Below the pieces are notes generated by a model. That model had not been told where the DNA came from, did no database searches, and saw only the letters and a list, made by a program, of their open reading frames with translations. This document shows positions 11,101-19,164 of a DNA stretch of 22,061 nt, piece after piece (positions within the stretch are counted from its first letter, which is position 1; each line of letters starts with the position of its first letter). This DNA is from Saccoglossus kowalevskii (taxonomy: Eukaryota; Hemichordata; Enteropneusta; Harrimaniidae). A program made the position numbers and the translations under genes. Location of the stretch: contig NW_003108084.1 in the NCBI RefSeq assembly GCF_000003605.2, forward strand, positions 189,671 through 211,731, written 5' to 3'.

Positions 11101-11593
11101 TTAAGATGTGACAAAGCAATCACGTTCACTATCAGGACATGATTAAATTTATGTATACATGTAAATATCAAAGGATGAAAAGATGATAAATCAAATTAAA
11201 ATTTCTAAGCCTATGTTTATTATGTTTTCTTCAAATTGATAGCATTGATGAATGAAAACACATAAATTTTACTACAGCTATTTATTGGTGTTGATTTAAG
11301 ATTCAATAGAAGAGTTTAATGGTTTATGCCCAATATGATTATATCATATACGATTGACTAAGCCAATTTACACATAGTTTCACAATATACATGTTTCTGT
11401 GAATTTCTTAAAGTACCCAAAATTTGAGGAACTGTGTAAGAGAATGTTTGACTGGGGAAAATGTTTCTCCTGAAGTCAAACAACATCTCGTCTGTGGGAA
11501 AGGCAATAAATTACCAATTTATCGCTGTGAAGAGAGATCACATAGTTAGGAGTTTTGACTCCTATGAATCAAGTAAGTACATGAAAAAAATAT

Positions 11594-11818
11594 TTTGTTC
11601 ACCACCTGACGTTCTCGCCCAAATTCTTCTGCACCTTTTTTTTTATATATATTTTTCAATATTTCTATGAATGAACCCAAGTAAAAATTTGAGTAATTTT
11701 TCAGTTTTTACTCAAAAAATTTGGCAATTTTTGTCACAATCTTTTGAAGGAAAATGTAGACCGTAAACGGAACTATCTTGTGAATTATGATGAAAAGAAG
11801 GAACTGGTAGAGAAAATG
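11594..11818 (+). mobile_element. TTAA-family MITE, copy 3 (about 225 bp, oldest)
   Basis: Its ends TTTGTTCACCACCTG and CTGGTAGAGAAAATG are degenerate versions of the 15-bp termini. The flanking sites have decayed to ATAT and TCAA. The interior follows copy 1 in order and orientation (CACAATCTTTTGAAGGAAAA). It sits in opposite orientation to copy 2 about 490 bp away, so a transcript across both could form a long hairpin. An ORF from 11461 runs into it by chance. Confidence 0.75.
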
Positions 11819-13620
11819 TCAAGCTATCAATTTATATATTTTTGTTATTAAAAAGTGCATTAAATCATAAAAAACAAAACATTTGCCATTGATATGTATA
11901 TCCAATAGACGATTTTTCGTTCAGTGCAAAATCTTGCATAATACATGAAAGGTGCAGATCGAACCTCTGCCACAAAAATCAAACGATCTGATTTTGAACT
12001 TGAATATTCAGTTGGAAATATAGCATTGAGATACCCCAACTTCATCAAAATTGGCCTTCAAATGTGTATATAGCACAATTTTAAACGTGGAAATACCAAA
12101 AAAAAAATATTTCTAAATCTCATGCAATATGTTGACACCACTATGCTATTATGACCTTTGTTTGACTGGTTTTTACGAATTCTCACAGAACACCGAATTT
12201 CACAATGAACAGAAAATGGTATATCATGTTATGTTATTTTAATGATATTTGCAACAGATGCACAAGTTCCAGATTCAAAAAACACCATGGAGACGGTTGC
12301 CTAGATTGCCACATCTAAATACATCCATGAACTTCAAATATTTCTTTCAAAATTTTAAAAACTTTTGCCCTTGAAATTGGATGTCCTCAGGATAATGAAA
12401 TTCAAGGCCTGTGACTTGACATAATTTTATGAAAATTCAATTATATATATATTCAGTTTTGATTATATAGGCTATAGACACCCAGTCCATTCAGAGAGAA
12501 TCCGGATCATTTGGACAAATATTGGAGATAACATGAGTATACAATGATAACAACTACTGAATTTCACTACCTTGCCCAGTAAATCCATAATGCATACAAA
12601 TTTAAATTAAATGACTGTTTGATTTAAAAACAAGGTAGAAATAGTGACGTTTACAACGATATTCGCTAATATATTCCAGTATCAGCTCTACCCAGCTGGT
12701 GCAGATCAAAAGCAAGAGAAAACAAAATAATCGTCCACCATCAAATAATGTTGACAAAAGACAAAACAAAAGACCTGATGACTTCTGTTGTTCATTTTCA
12801 AAGTAACCCACTTTAATATTGAGAGTCAGGAAAAAAATCATGAAATCATTTTTGTTAATTTTAAATCTTGTAAAATCACCAGAAAGTAAATTCACAATGA
12901 CAGATATTTGTAGGGTTTCAACTGATGTGACAAAATCATTGTAACTTTTGTCTTGAAAAACTTTTCACAGAAACTTATGTCTACCGTAATTCTACTTGGC
13001 TTGTCAAATCTTGTAAGCACAAACTCATTTGACAGACTCACTCAATACAAACGGAAGCATGTCCATCTTTCCAAGTAATTAATGTACACCATGTCAACAC
13101 CTGGTAGTCAATTCATTAATTAAAATTTTAAATGTAATTAATAACAAACAACTACACTCATCACAAATGAAAATAACTTTCAATTTTCAGGTAGGATATA
13201 ATTTAAATAAACAACAAAAAAATGACCAGCCATTTGACAATTTCATCACCCAGAAGTTCCTCTATTGTGTGGTTTTAGGATAAAAAGAAAGTATATAGTG
13301 ATCGTATCCTAGACTGGAAAGAAGGATGGAAAACCGAGGCATTTCTTTTATTGCAGTATCAGGGTAGTTCTTTATAACTCCTGTTTATCAAGAATTTTCT
13401 GTCAGTCACATAAATAGGGTCATCTAAAAAAAATGACACATTTTGTTTTTAAAATTTTAACAGGGTTATGTTAATTTATTTTGTATTAGTGACTACTAGA
13501 TAGGTCAACAATGGAACAGTTCTTTAACTAGAATGTACATAGTTTGTAGTACCACACTACATGTACTATGATGAAACTAAGGTTTTTATGTTATTATTAT
13601 ATTTGACATAACCGATGACA
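11819..13620. other. AT-rich non-coding stretch
   Basis: No exon or RNA gene can be supported. ORFs at 11860-12048 (-) and 12602-12895 (-) are hydrophobic translations of T/A-rich DNA without motifs. The best regulatory-looking spot is CCATGGAGACGGTTGCC near 12282-12300, a partial RFX-like sequence. Confidence 0.45.
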
Positions 13621-14108
13621 AAAAATATTGTTTGGACATCATTCATTAATGTTTACTATGATGAGAGTGCTAATGAAGACAAGTAAAAAACAGGAAATTA
13701 AAGTTAGGGTCGGTGAACTTCAAATCAAAAGACAAAATTTGCTTCCTTTTAGCTACATAGGGTGTTCACAGAACTGGACCCAGAGTTCCTTTAACCCACT
13801 GTTGAAAAACACACGGTCACCTTCTAACAGTGCACCAAATGCTATTAGCTGAATATACTCCAAGCTTGCAGACAACGTGCAAGCAAACAGTGAGCACGGC
13901 AATACTTGGTCAACAACAAAAAAACAATATTATTAATTTGCATTTGAACCAGAGCATTTTGACTTTGACGGACGAATTGTCACAAGATTTATGCTGCAAC
14001 ATGAGAGAAATGGCCGTCTCATTTGGACAGTTTATTTCTAATTCAAATTCTGAATCCACTCGACTAAAAAGTGATAATGGACACAATGATAATCTTTCTA
14101 AACATTAA
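13621..14108 (+). pseudogene. Possible decayed coding segment, unrecognised
   Basis: Three partly overlapping open frames on the plus strand have more coding-like composition than the surroundings: an acidic stretch NVYYDESANEDK ending at 13689; a basic stretch around KTSKKQEIKVRVGELQIKRQ (frame 13628-13852); and a Gln/Asn-rich, leucine-containing stretch, 13830-14108, with TDELSQDLCCNMREMAVSFG. An AATAAA follows at 14212-14217. The acid-then-basic order with a polar helical tail recalls SANT/Myb-like proteins carried by Harbinger transposons, but I see no diagnostic motif. It may be a frameshifted relic or chance. Confidence 0.2.
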
Positions 14109-14575
14109 ACCATCTCAAACGTACATTGTAAAAAGAACCAACAGAAACATGAGGTACAGTGTTTTGGTCAGCCATTTTTGTTTATATTATGTGTAATATG
14201 TAACGTGCCTAAATAAATGAAAGTTAAAATATAAATCTCTGCAACATATGAACAGAATACAGGTTTAGCCCACTGAATATTGACAAATTACCCGAACTCC
14301 CCCCATTTATCGGCACACGTGAACACAACTACAGTTGTGCTGACTTTTGTTCAACCAAGGTAATCCAATTATAAATTTTAATTATGCAGGAGAAAAATGG
14401 ACAGAACACATGCTGTTGTCTATAGTTATGCGCCTAAGTTTCCTGTTCTTCACATTAATGATTACAAATCAGTTTACTTTCCTAATTTACATATAACTGC
14501 CAAGCAGTGGTGATGACATGGTTTCTCTTTTGAGGAAAATAAACAAACAAACAAAAAAGTGTGAATAGTACTCAC

Positions 14576-14875
14576 TAGCCACTTGCAAGTCAGCTATGGC
14601 GGTGATGGCCCCATCTCCATTTCTTGCAACACATTCATACTGTCCTTCGTCAGTTATTTTTGTTTTCTTGCGCTCAATCCGCACAAAAAAAAGTGATCCA
14701 TTCCTGAGAACATTGTGACGTTCATTGTTTTCAATTATCTGCCCGTTTTTTTTCCAAGTTATATTTATTGGCGCCTCCCCTTCAGCTTGACAGTCCCATA
14801 TAAATGGGCGATCTTTTACAACAATCACATTCTTAGGCTCTACTGTAAATCTCAACTCTTCTGTGGAGGACAAAC
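14576..14875 (-). CDS. Coding exon 2 of a DCC/neogenin/protogenin-type receptor: Ig domain 1
   Basis: This 300-bp exon encodes one complete I-set immunoglobulin domain of a cell-surface receptor. In the joined protein (numbered from the exon 1 Met), Cys51 (WDCQAEG) and Cys104 (YECVARNG) are the disulphide pair, Trp63 (ITWKKNG) is the core tryptophan, and DEGQYEC (98-104) is the F-strand signature. N-glycosylation motifs lie at NIT (60-62) and NGS (81-83). The start ELRFTVEPKNVIVVKDRP, the GEAPINITW segment and RNGSLFF match my memory of the first Ig domain of protogenin, IGDCC3/4 and DCC/neogenin, which bind guidance ligands or adhere at the neural surface. The acceptor is TTTTAG|GT; the donor is GCTA|GTGAGT. 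Both are phase 1, the usual phase for Ig-domain exons. Assignment to a subfamily is inference; other I-set adhesion proteins are possible. Confidence 0.93.
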
Positions 14876-16265
14876 CTAAAACAATAAAGTGAGCAGATTT
14901 TAATAAAACAACTGAAACCAAACATGCAGGAGAGGTTACCAAAATAGTAAATAAAAAAAAAAGTTTAAATGACAATAAGCGAAGTATTGTGAGATTTGCA
15001 CACGGAATGTGTAAACAGTTTCATTTTCAAAAAGCAAACAATGTACCCGATCGATCGGCAAAAAAAAGAGAAAGCAACGCCAAGGTAAATCGAATAGGGT
15101 TTAAAACGACAATAAGAACAAGTAAAAGATCAAGTGGGAAGTCTGGGCTTCCATAATTGCCATGGTGGTTGTCTTGTCCAAAAAAACTGTGTGTACGTGA
15201 CTCATGTAACCTACTTGCAGTGCAAGTTGAGTGTCATTAACACGGTAGTAGCGGACAGACTGATGTACACACTCTATCGCAAAATACAATTCCAGTTGTA
15301 ACCTGTATTCCATAATGTATAGTGGATGCAAGTTCACGATTTATTGTGATCCAAAGAATGGTGATCAGTGTTAGAAACTGTACCCACGCTTACGAGTATT
15401 CGCTTCGTCTCCATGTCAATGGTTCAAAGGGGAGGTGGGAGCATTTGTTAAGGGTCAAACAAGCCGCTATTAATCACACCATCGAGCGTGTTTTGGGTTT
15501 GTTTTTGTTTTGTTTTGTTTTTGAAGCAGAGTCTTTCGACGAGTGTACCATAACTGATTTCGTTTTCGTTAAACTAGTACACCTATCTGAGATGTGCAAT
15601 GTGCGAAACGATGCGCACCCGACTGTGCGGCGAATACGATCAACCAACGACGGTTCACGTTGTATCGAGTGTTGTTTATTTCATGGCGGCCGGTCACCGC
15701 AAATGAATGACATGCACTAACAGAACGATCACCTACTACTAAAAAATTGTAGTAACATTCCGTTATTTGCAGAGAATGAAAAAGTTCAAGACAATAGCAG
15801 CGCGTTGTTTCAGTTTCAGGGAGTAGTCCAATCAAACGTTTCAATGCCAGCTTCGGCCCGATTGCCAGTACGCCCCCTGAACTTGAGATTGCAGGACAAC
15901 ATCGCGGCCATACAAGTTGCCTTAAATTTTAACGGCGGTTCGAAGCATTATACCCATTAACACATGAAGGGGTTTCCATTGGCAATAAGCCGAGATCGGC
16001 TAAGATACCGCGTCAATAATAACACGTTCGAGCTGAAACCGTGCCCAATGTCACAGCGAACATCTGTAAACAAGAGCCGAACTCGAACGAGGCCAATTTT
16101 CGCCATCATGTTTTAATAGGACCTGAAATGCAAGCGCAGACATTCCGTATTAAATACGTACTGAAACCGGCGAAAATCGCGATCACAGAGCAACCTACCT
16201 GAGTATAGCAGTATAGAGAAAAGGAATATCATCCACGATCCGAGGTCTGAAGGTTGGTTCGCCAT
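14576..16265 (-). CDS. 5' part of IGDCC-family receptor gene (exons 1-2, partial)
   Basis: Joining 16265-16199 to 14875-14576 gives an in-frame partial precursor of 122 codons plus a split codon. It begins with a signal peptide, is followed directly by Ig domain 1, and runs off at a phase 1 donor. Family members usually continue with three more Ig domains, several fibronectin III domains, a transmembrane helix and a cytoplasmic tail; none of these is visible in the rest of the window. The short gap between signal peptide and first Ig domain is as expected for DCC, neogenin and protogenin. The receptor would act at the plasma membrane. Confidence 0.75.
14876..16198 (-). other. Intron 1 of the Ig receptor gene (1323 bp)
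   Basis: The intron starts GTAGGT and ends in a T-rich tract followed by TTTTAG. Its first ~900 bases (15300-16198) are clearly CpG-richer than the second intron, which is typical of sequence next to a metazoan promoter. It contains a CCGATCGATCGG palindrome (15047-15058) and a CTCF-like core (CGCCCCCTG, 15871-15879). ORFs on both strands here (15101-15337, 15322-15720, 15569-15844) overlap one another and lack domains, so I take them as chance. Confidence 0.75.
16199..16265 (-). CDS. Coding exon 1: start codon and signal peptide of the Ig receptor
   Basis: The exon is 67 bp. The Met is the first in-frame ATG after a TAG stop at about 16350-16352. It encodes MANQPSDLGSWMIFLFSILL followed by YS and the first base of a Gly codon. 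Residues 11-22 are a hydrophobic signal-peptide core. The donor CAG|GTAGGT is close to perfect and phase 1, so it joins the exon 2 acceptor and restores Gly23. The sequence before the ATG (TTT) is a weak initiation context, although G follows the ATG. The combination of signal peptide, matching phase and strong donor makes this convincing, but only a transcript would prove it. Confidence 0.82.
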
Positions 16266-16309
16266 AAATAACCGAACATTGGAGTAAGTTTTGCAGATAA
16301 AAAAAAACT

Positions 16310-16315
16310 TCACAT
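16310..16315 (-). promoter_or_regulatory. Start-stop minimal upstream ORF (ATG TGA)
   Basis: On the minus strand an ATG at 16315-16313 is immediately followed by TGA at 16312-16310. It lies 47 bases upstream of the main ATG (16265). Start-stop elements are known to stall ribosomes and lower or gate translation of the main frame. It matters only if transcription begins upstream of 16315, which cannot be seen here. Confidence 0.35.
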
Positions 16316-16500
16316 CGAATTGCTGTTCAGTGCGATACGTGGAGTAATACTACCAGCGTAATCACATACTGCAGAAATGTGTATGCATCCGCGTAAACAA
16401 AGTGGCACTAGATGACTGTTTGGCTCTTCCGTTTATTGTTAGTACCTCAACGGAAACCAATCAAAATGCTAATAAATTTATCCAATAGTATTTTTTCCGA
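16316..16500 (-). promoter_or_regulatory. Candidate promoter of the Ig receptor gene
   Basis: Two CCAAT boxes on the plus strand (16457-16461 and 16482-16486; read as ATTGG on the gene strand) lie 25 bp apart about 190-220 bp upstream of the main ATG, a usual position for NF-Y sites. A CGGAAG core on the gene strand (near 16430) could bind ETS factors. No clear TATA box in a suitable place was found. The position relative to exon 1 and the CpG content support a promoter; the start site is unknown. Confidence 0.45.
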
Positions 16501-17117
16501 ACCGGATAAACGCAATTTTTAATGTTTTATTTATATTTTATTAGTAAGAAGAATATCTCTCTTCTTTCCCAATATAGAGGGCACATTGTATATTCGGTAG
16601 AAAGCATGCCCGAGGGGGTACTAAAACGGAAACTACTTGGTTATTGAACCATGTTATCAAGCAAAAGCATTTCCCGCGAAAAAAAATAGCGAATACATCA
16701 AGTATATTTGAGTTCAAGGACAAAGGGCCCACACAAGGGCGTATAGAAATCGAGGGTTTGTATATTGTTCATTCGGACGCAGTTTAGTGGGTTTATACAG
16801 CGAGAAAATGTGTCGATAACGACACAAATTGACGTAGTGAAGAGAACCGTTATTTTTATTTTATTTTTTTCTGTAAATGGTAAAACTTGTATTTCAACGA
16901 ATTCAAATTAAACATTTTACACTTACTTACTCAAATTTGTACTATATTTGACATGCATAATTACGCTGTAGCGGGAGCGCCGTTGGCGGAGGGGGCATAA
17001 TATTTTCGCGCAACAAAGGTGCAAGTGCGGAACAATTTGGAGAGGGCAAGGTCATGCTTCATTATTTTAAGAAAAACATCTCCATTTTTGCTTGCCTGCG
17101 TTTTTATTAGTAATGTT
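16501..17117. other. Upstream non-coding sequence with a CpG/G-rich patch
   Basis: Mostly AT-rich. The interval 16970-17040 is G/C-rich and includes GGAGCGCCGTTGGCGGAGG and TTTCGCGC (17006-17013), the latter an exact E2F-type core. No gene start is evident beside it. The ORF at 16541-16732 (-) has no domain. Confidence 0.4.
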
Positions 17118-17233
17118 ACACTCTAGAAATAAAGATTGTCTTTCAATTTTAAAACATGTACATTCCAGAATGAAATGCATCTCAGCCTCTATCACATCAT
17201 TTTTTCCGCAACCTAATTATATTTCTAGAGTGT
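17118..17233. mobile_element. Short MITE-like element with 13-bp perfect inverted ends
   Basis: ACACTCTAGAAAT (17118-17130) is repeated inverted as ATTTCTAGAGTGT (17221-17233), with looser similarity further inside. The total is 116 bp without coding capacity. A clean target duplication is not visible (TTA or TGA flanks), so this may be an old insertion or a simple hairpin. Confidence 0.55.
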
Positions 17234-17409
17234 GATCACTTAGTCGAAATCTTGATAACATTTTCCGTAGATTTAGTACTAATTGAAATCAATGATGTTG
17301 TCTAAATACAAAATCTTTTTTGAATACCTTGTACGTTCTTAGCTTATTTCCCTCCCCATTTTTAACGCTTGATTTATTTCGTTGATCATTCCAGAATGAA
17401 GATGCATAG
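17161..17409 (+). repeat. Dispersed direct repeat CATTCCAGAATGAA..ATGCAT
   Basis: CATTCCAGAATGAA followed by ATGCAT occurs at 17161-17180 and, with one extra G, at 17387-17407. Each copy contains TTCCAGAA, a match to the TTCnnGAA heat-shock-factor half-pair. The first copy lies inside the inverted-repeat element at 17118-17233. Confidence 0.6.
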
Positions 17410-18381
17410 TTTTGATTTTATTGAATCTGATAATTGTTTTATGTTATTTATTTGAACTCGATTTTATTGTATTCTATTGTATCGATCAAATGACAATTTA
17501 GTGAAATAAACAACGTACACTTCGGTGGGTTGACCTGAAATCAGTCGGTACGCACCAGCCACCAGTAGCGGGCTGTGAAAACTTTCAAGATCAAATGAAG
17601 ACAATCGCAAGTCGTTTCTTAGCATAGTTCCGATCCTCGGTACTTTTAATAGTTTTTAATTGGAAAAACGAAAAACCCGAGACGGAATATAGCTCTGGAG
17701 CGTACTACTAATGTAAGCTGGGGTTAAGTAATGGGTTGCCTTGTAAATATGGCTTAAACGATTTAAGCGGTTTATACATAGCATGAGTGGAAAGAGGTGG
17801 TGTACTTCTAAGAATAAGTCGCATGGTCTTAATTTCGCTATTTTCGCTAATAGGTTAAATACACCGGAACATGTAAAAAAAATAATAGAACTCATTGTTT
17901 CACTGGCACGTTCGTAAATTTAAAACCCAGTGAATATGCACAAAATATCAAGCTTGGGTGTATTAGTATGCGAACGAGCCTGTATAAAATTGCCCTCCGT
18001 ATAACGTACTCGGACATTGATACCACGTGTGCAAAAACCTGGTAATACCGACCGCCACCTTTTACATAAAAGTGCCACAAATTAGCAAAACTATGTTGGC
18101 ACGTCTCAAAATAAAATAAATAAATCGTATTCAAACCTTCACGGTCGTAGCGATGCGCCGCGTTCGATTTGGGGCCCCATGCGACGTACTAGCCTATACA
18201 AAGCATGGACATACAATGTATGTGCCACGACTTTGGCGGCGCACTTTAAAGACCTTTAATGTTCAATATTGAACATGAATTTGTAGAATGTCTAATAATT
18301 CAGGCTGTGATATTTTAGCTAAATTTGAAGATTCCTCAACACTACTAGTTATTTACACGTTTTAAATTAATAATAATAAAT
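17234..18381. other. Non-coding sequence with short palindromes
   Basis: No gene is supported. Notable spots are TGGGGCCCCA near 18170 in a CpG-rich patch (18140-18245), a CACGTG E-box near 18025, and the 18-bp palindrome ATGTTCAATATTGAACAT at 18259-18276. The ORFs at 17656-17895 and 17892-18134 (-) have no domains. Confidence 0.45.
17896..17945 (+). mobile_element. Fragment related to the CTGTAAA MITE
   Basis: CACTGG followed by GTAAATTTAAAACCCAGTGAATATGC resembles the segment at 8038-8065 of the 7913-8119 element. Termini are not recognisable, so it is a fragment. An ORF on the minus strand at 17892-18134 overlaps it and is not considered coding. Confidence 0.5.
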
Positions 18382-18830
18382 GAAGAGGGGTGGTTTCGGG
18401 AGTCCGATCAGGCAGGGATTAGGCCCCCCCGGGGGGGGGCTACTTCCACATTAAGTGGGTAAGGGTGTGTAGCCCACCTCTCGTAAACCATACTCACTTC
18501 TAAACCATTTTTTTTCTATTTATATACCCACTTCTAAACACAAGTGTTTGCAGGGAAAAAAAAACACCCACGCAGCTCACAACTTTTGCAACCAGTGAGC
18601 GCATCCGGGCGATGCATTTTATTCAGCCTTTTCCGGTATTTGGCTTTGAATATAAGGACCTGTGAAAAAGTAGATAAATGCTACACGCTTCTAAACAAAA
18701 CCATCGATAAATGACCACCCACTTCTAAACAAAATAACGTGAAATGACACCCCAGTCGGGCGGCACATACCCGTATTGCACTTCTATGCAAGTAGCCCCC
18801 CCCCCCCGGGACCAGGCCCCGCCCCTCTTC
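18382..18830. mobile_element. Inverted-repeat element with long C/G runs and CACTTCTAAAC iterons
   Basis: The left end GAAGAGGGGTGG and right end CCGCCCCTCTTC are inverted. Just inside each is a homopolymer block leading to the same word: C7G9 then CTACTT on the left (18424-18445), and AAGTAG then C12GGG on the right (18790-18810). Between the arms, CACTTCTAAAC or a close variant recurs at about 18495, 18529, 18686, 18720 and 18779. There is no coding capacity. I infer a non-autonomous DNA transposon of about 450 bp; the target duplication is unclear. Confidence 0.65.
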
Positions 18831-19164
18831 GTTGTGACTGGCAATGTAATATGGTAATTACGTCGTAGCCATTATAAAGATTATCAGGCATCGACATTCA
18901 GGTACGTACCAAATATTGTTAAATGTCCAGTTCACAAAAATATATAGGCATGGTTGCCGACTCGTGAACTTTAATATAACTTTCATATTCTCAATTTCAT
19001 TTTAATTTCATCTGATCCAATAGTAGTGGTTCTCGAGAAAGACAAGAAAATGATTGTTTAGTGGAAATTACCTCATACCAGATACGATATCCAAATTAAT
19101 TCAGGTGAAAGAAAATCCAAGTCCAAGAACACAAAACACAAATGACTGACAATTCACACGTACT
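18831..19164. other. AT-rich non-coding stretch
   Basis: Nothing gene-like is seen. The end of this stretch (19140-19164) holds a partial extra unit of the duplication that follows (AATGACTGACAATTCACACGT). Confidence 0.5.

Larger units (their letters stand above)
1..14575 (-). other. Start of intron 2 of the Ig receptor gene, probably spanning most of this region
   Basis: Downstream of the exon 2 donor (GTGAGT at 14575-14570) no second Ig-domain exon or fibronectin III exon appears on the minus strand before the window ends. Long introns near the 5' end are common in DCC-family genes. The extent is therefore at least 14.5 kb unless the gene ends differently or a short exon was missed. The space is filled with transposon relics and simple repeats listed separately. 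Confidence 0.5.

Noticed and set aside
11940-11990. Possible tRNA-like B-box around GATCGAACCTCTGCC
   Set aside because: No cloverleaf arms or A-box at the right distance could be formed.
12282-12300. RFX X-box-like CCATGGAGACGGTTGCC
   Set aside because: Fails the fixed AAC end of the consensus; the site at 5646 is better.
14876-14975. N-terminal extension of the Ig ORF (MSFKLFFLFTILVTSPACLV) as a signal peptide
   Set aside because: It looks like a signal peptide but is read through the T-rich splice acceptor region. The exon at 16265-16199 with a matching phase and strong donor is a better first exon. Transcripts would settle it.
15322-15844. Overlapping ORFs on both strands in intron 1
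   Set aside because: They overlap antisense to each other, carry no motif, and are explained by a lower stop frequency in CpG-richer DNA.
16266-16313. Longer N-terminus for exon 1 beginning at 16313
   Set aside because: The codon there is GTG, not ATG; the nearby ATG at 16315 is out of frame and followed at once by TGA.
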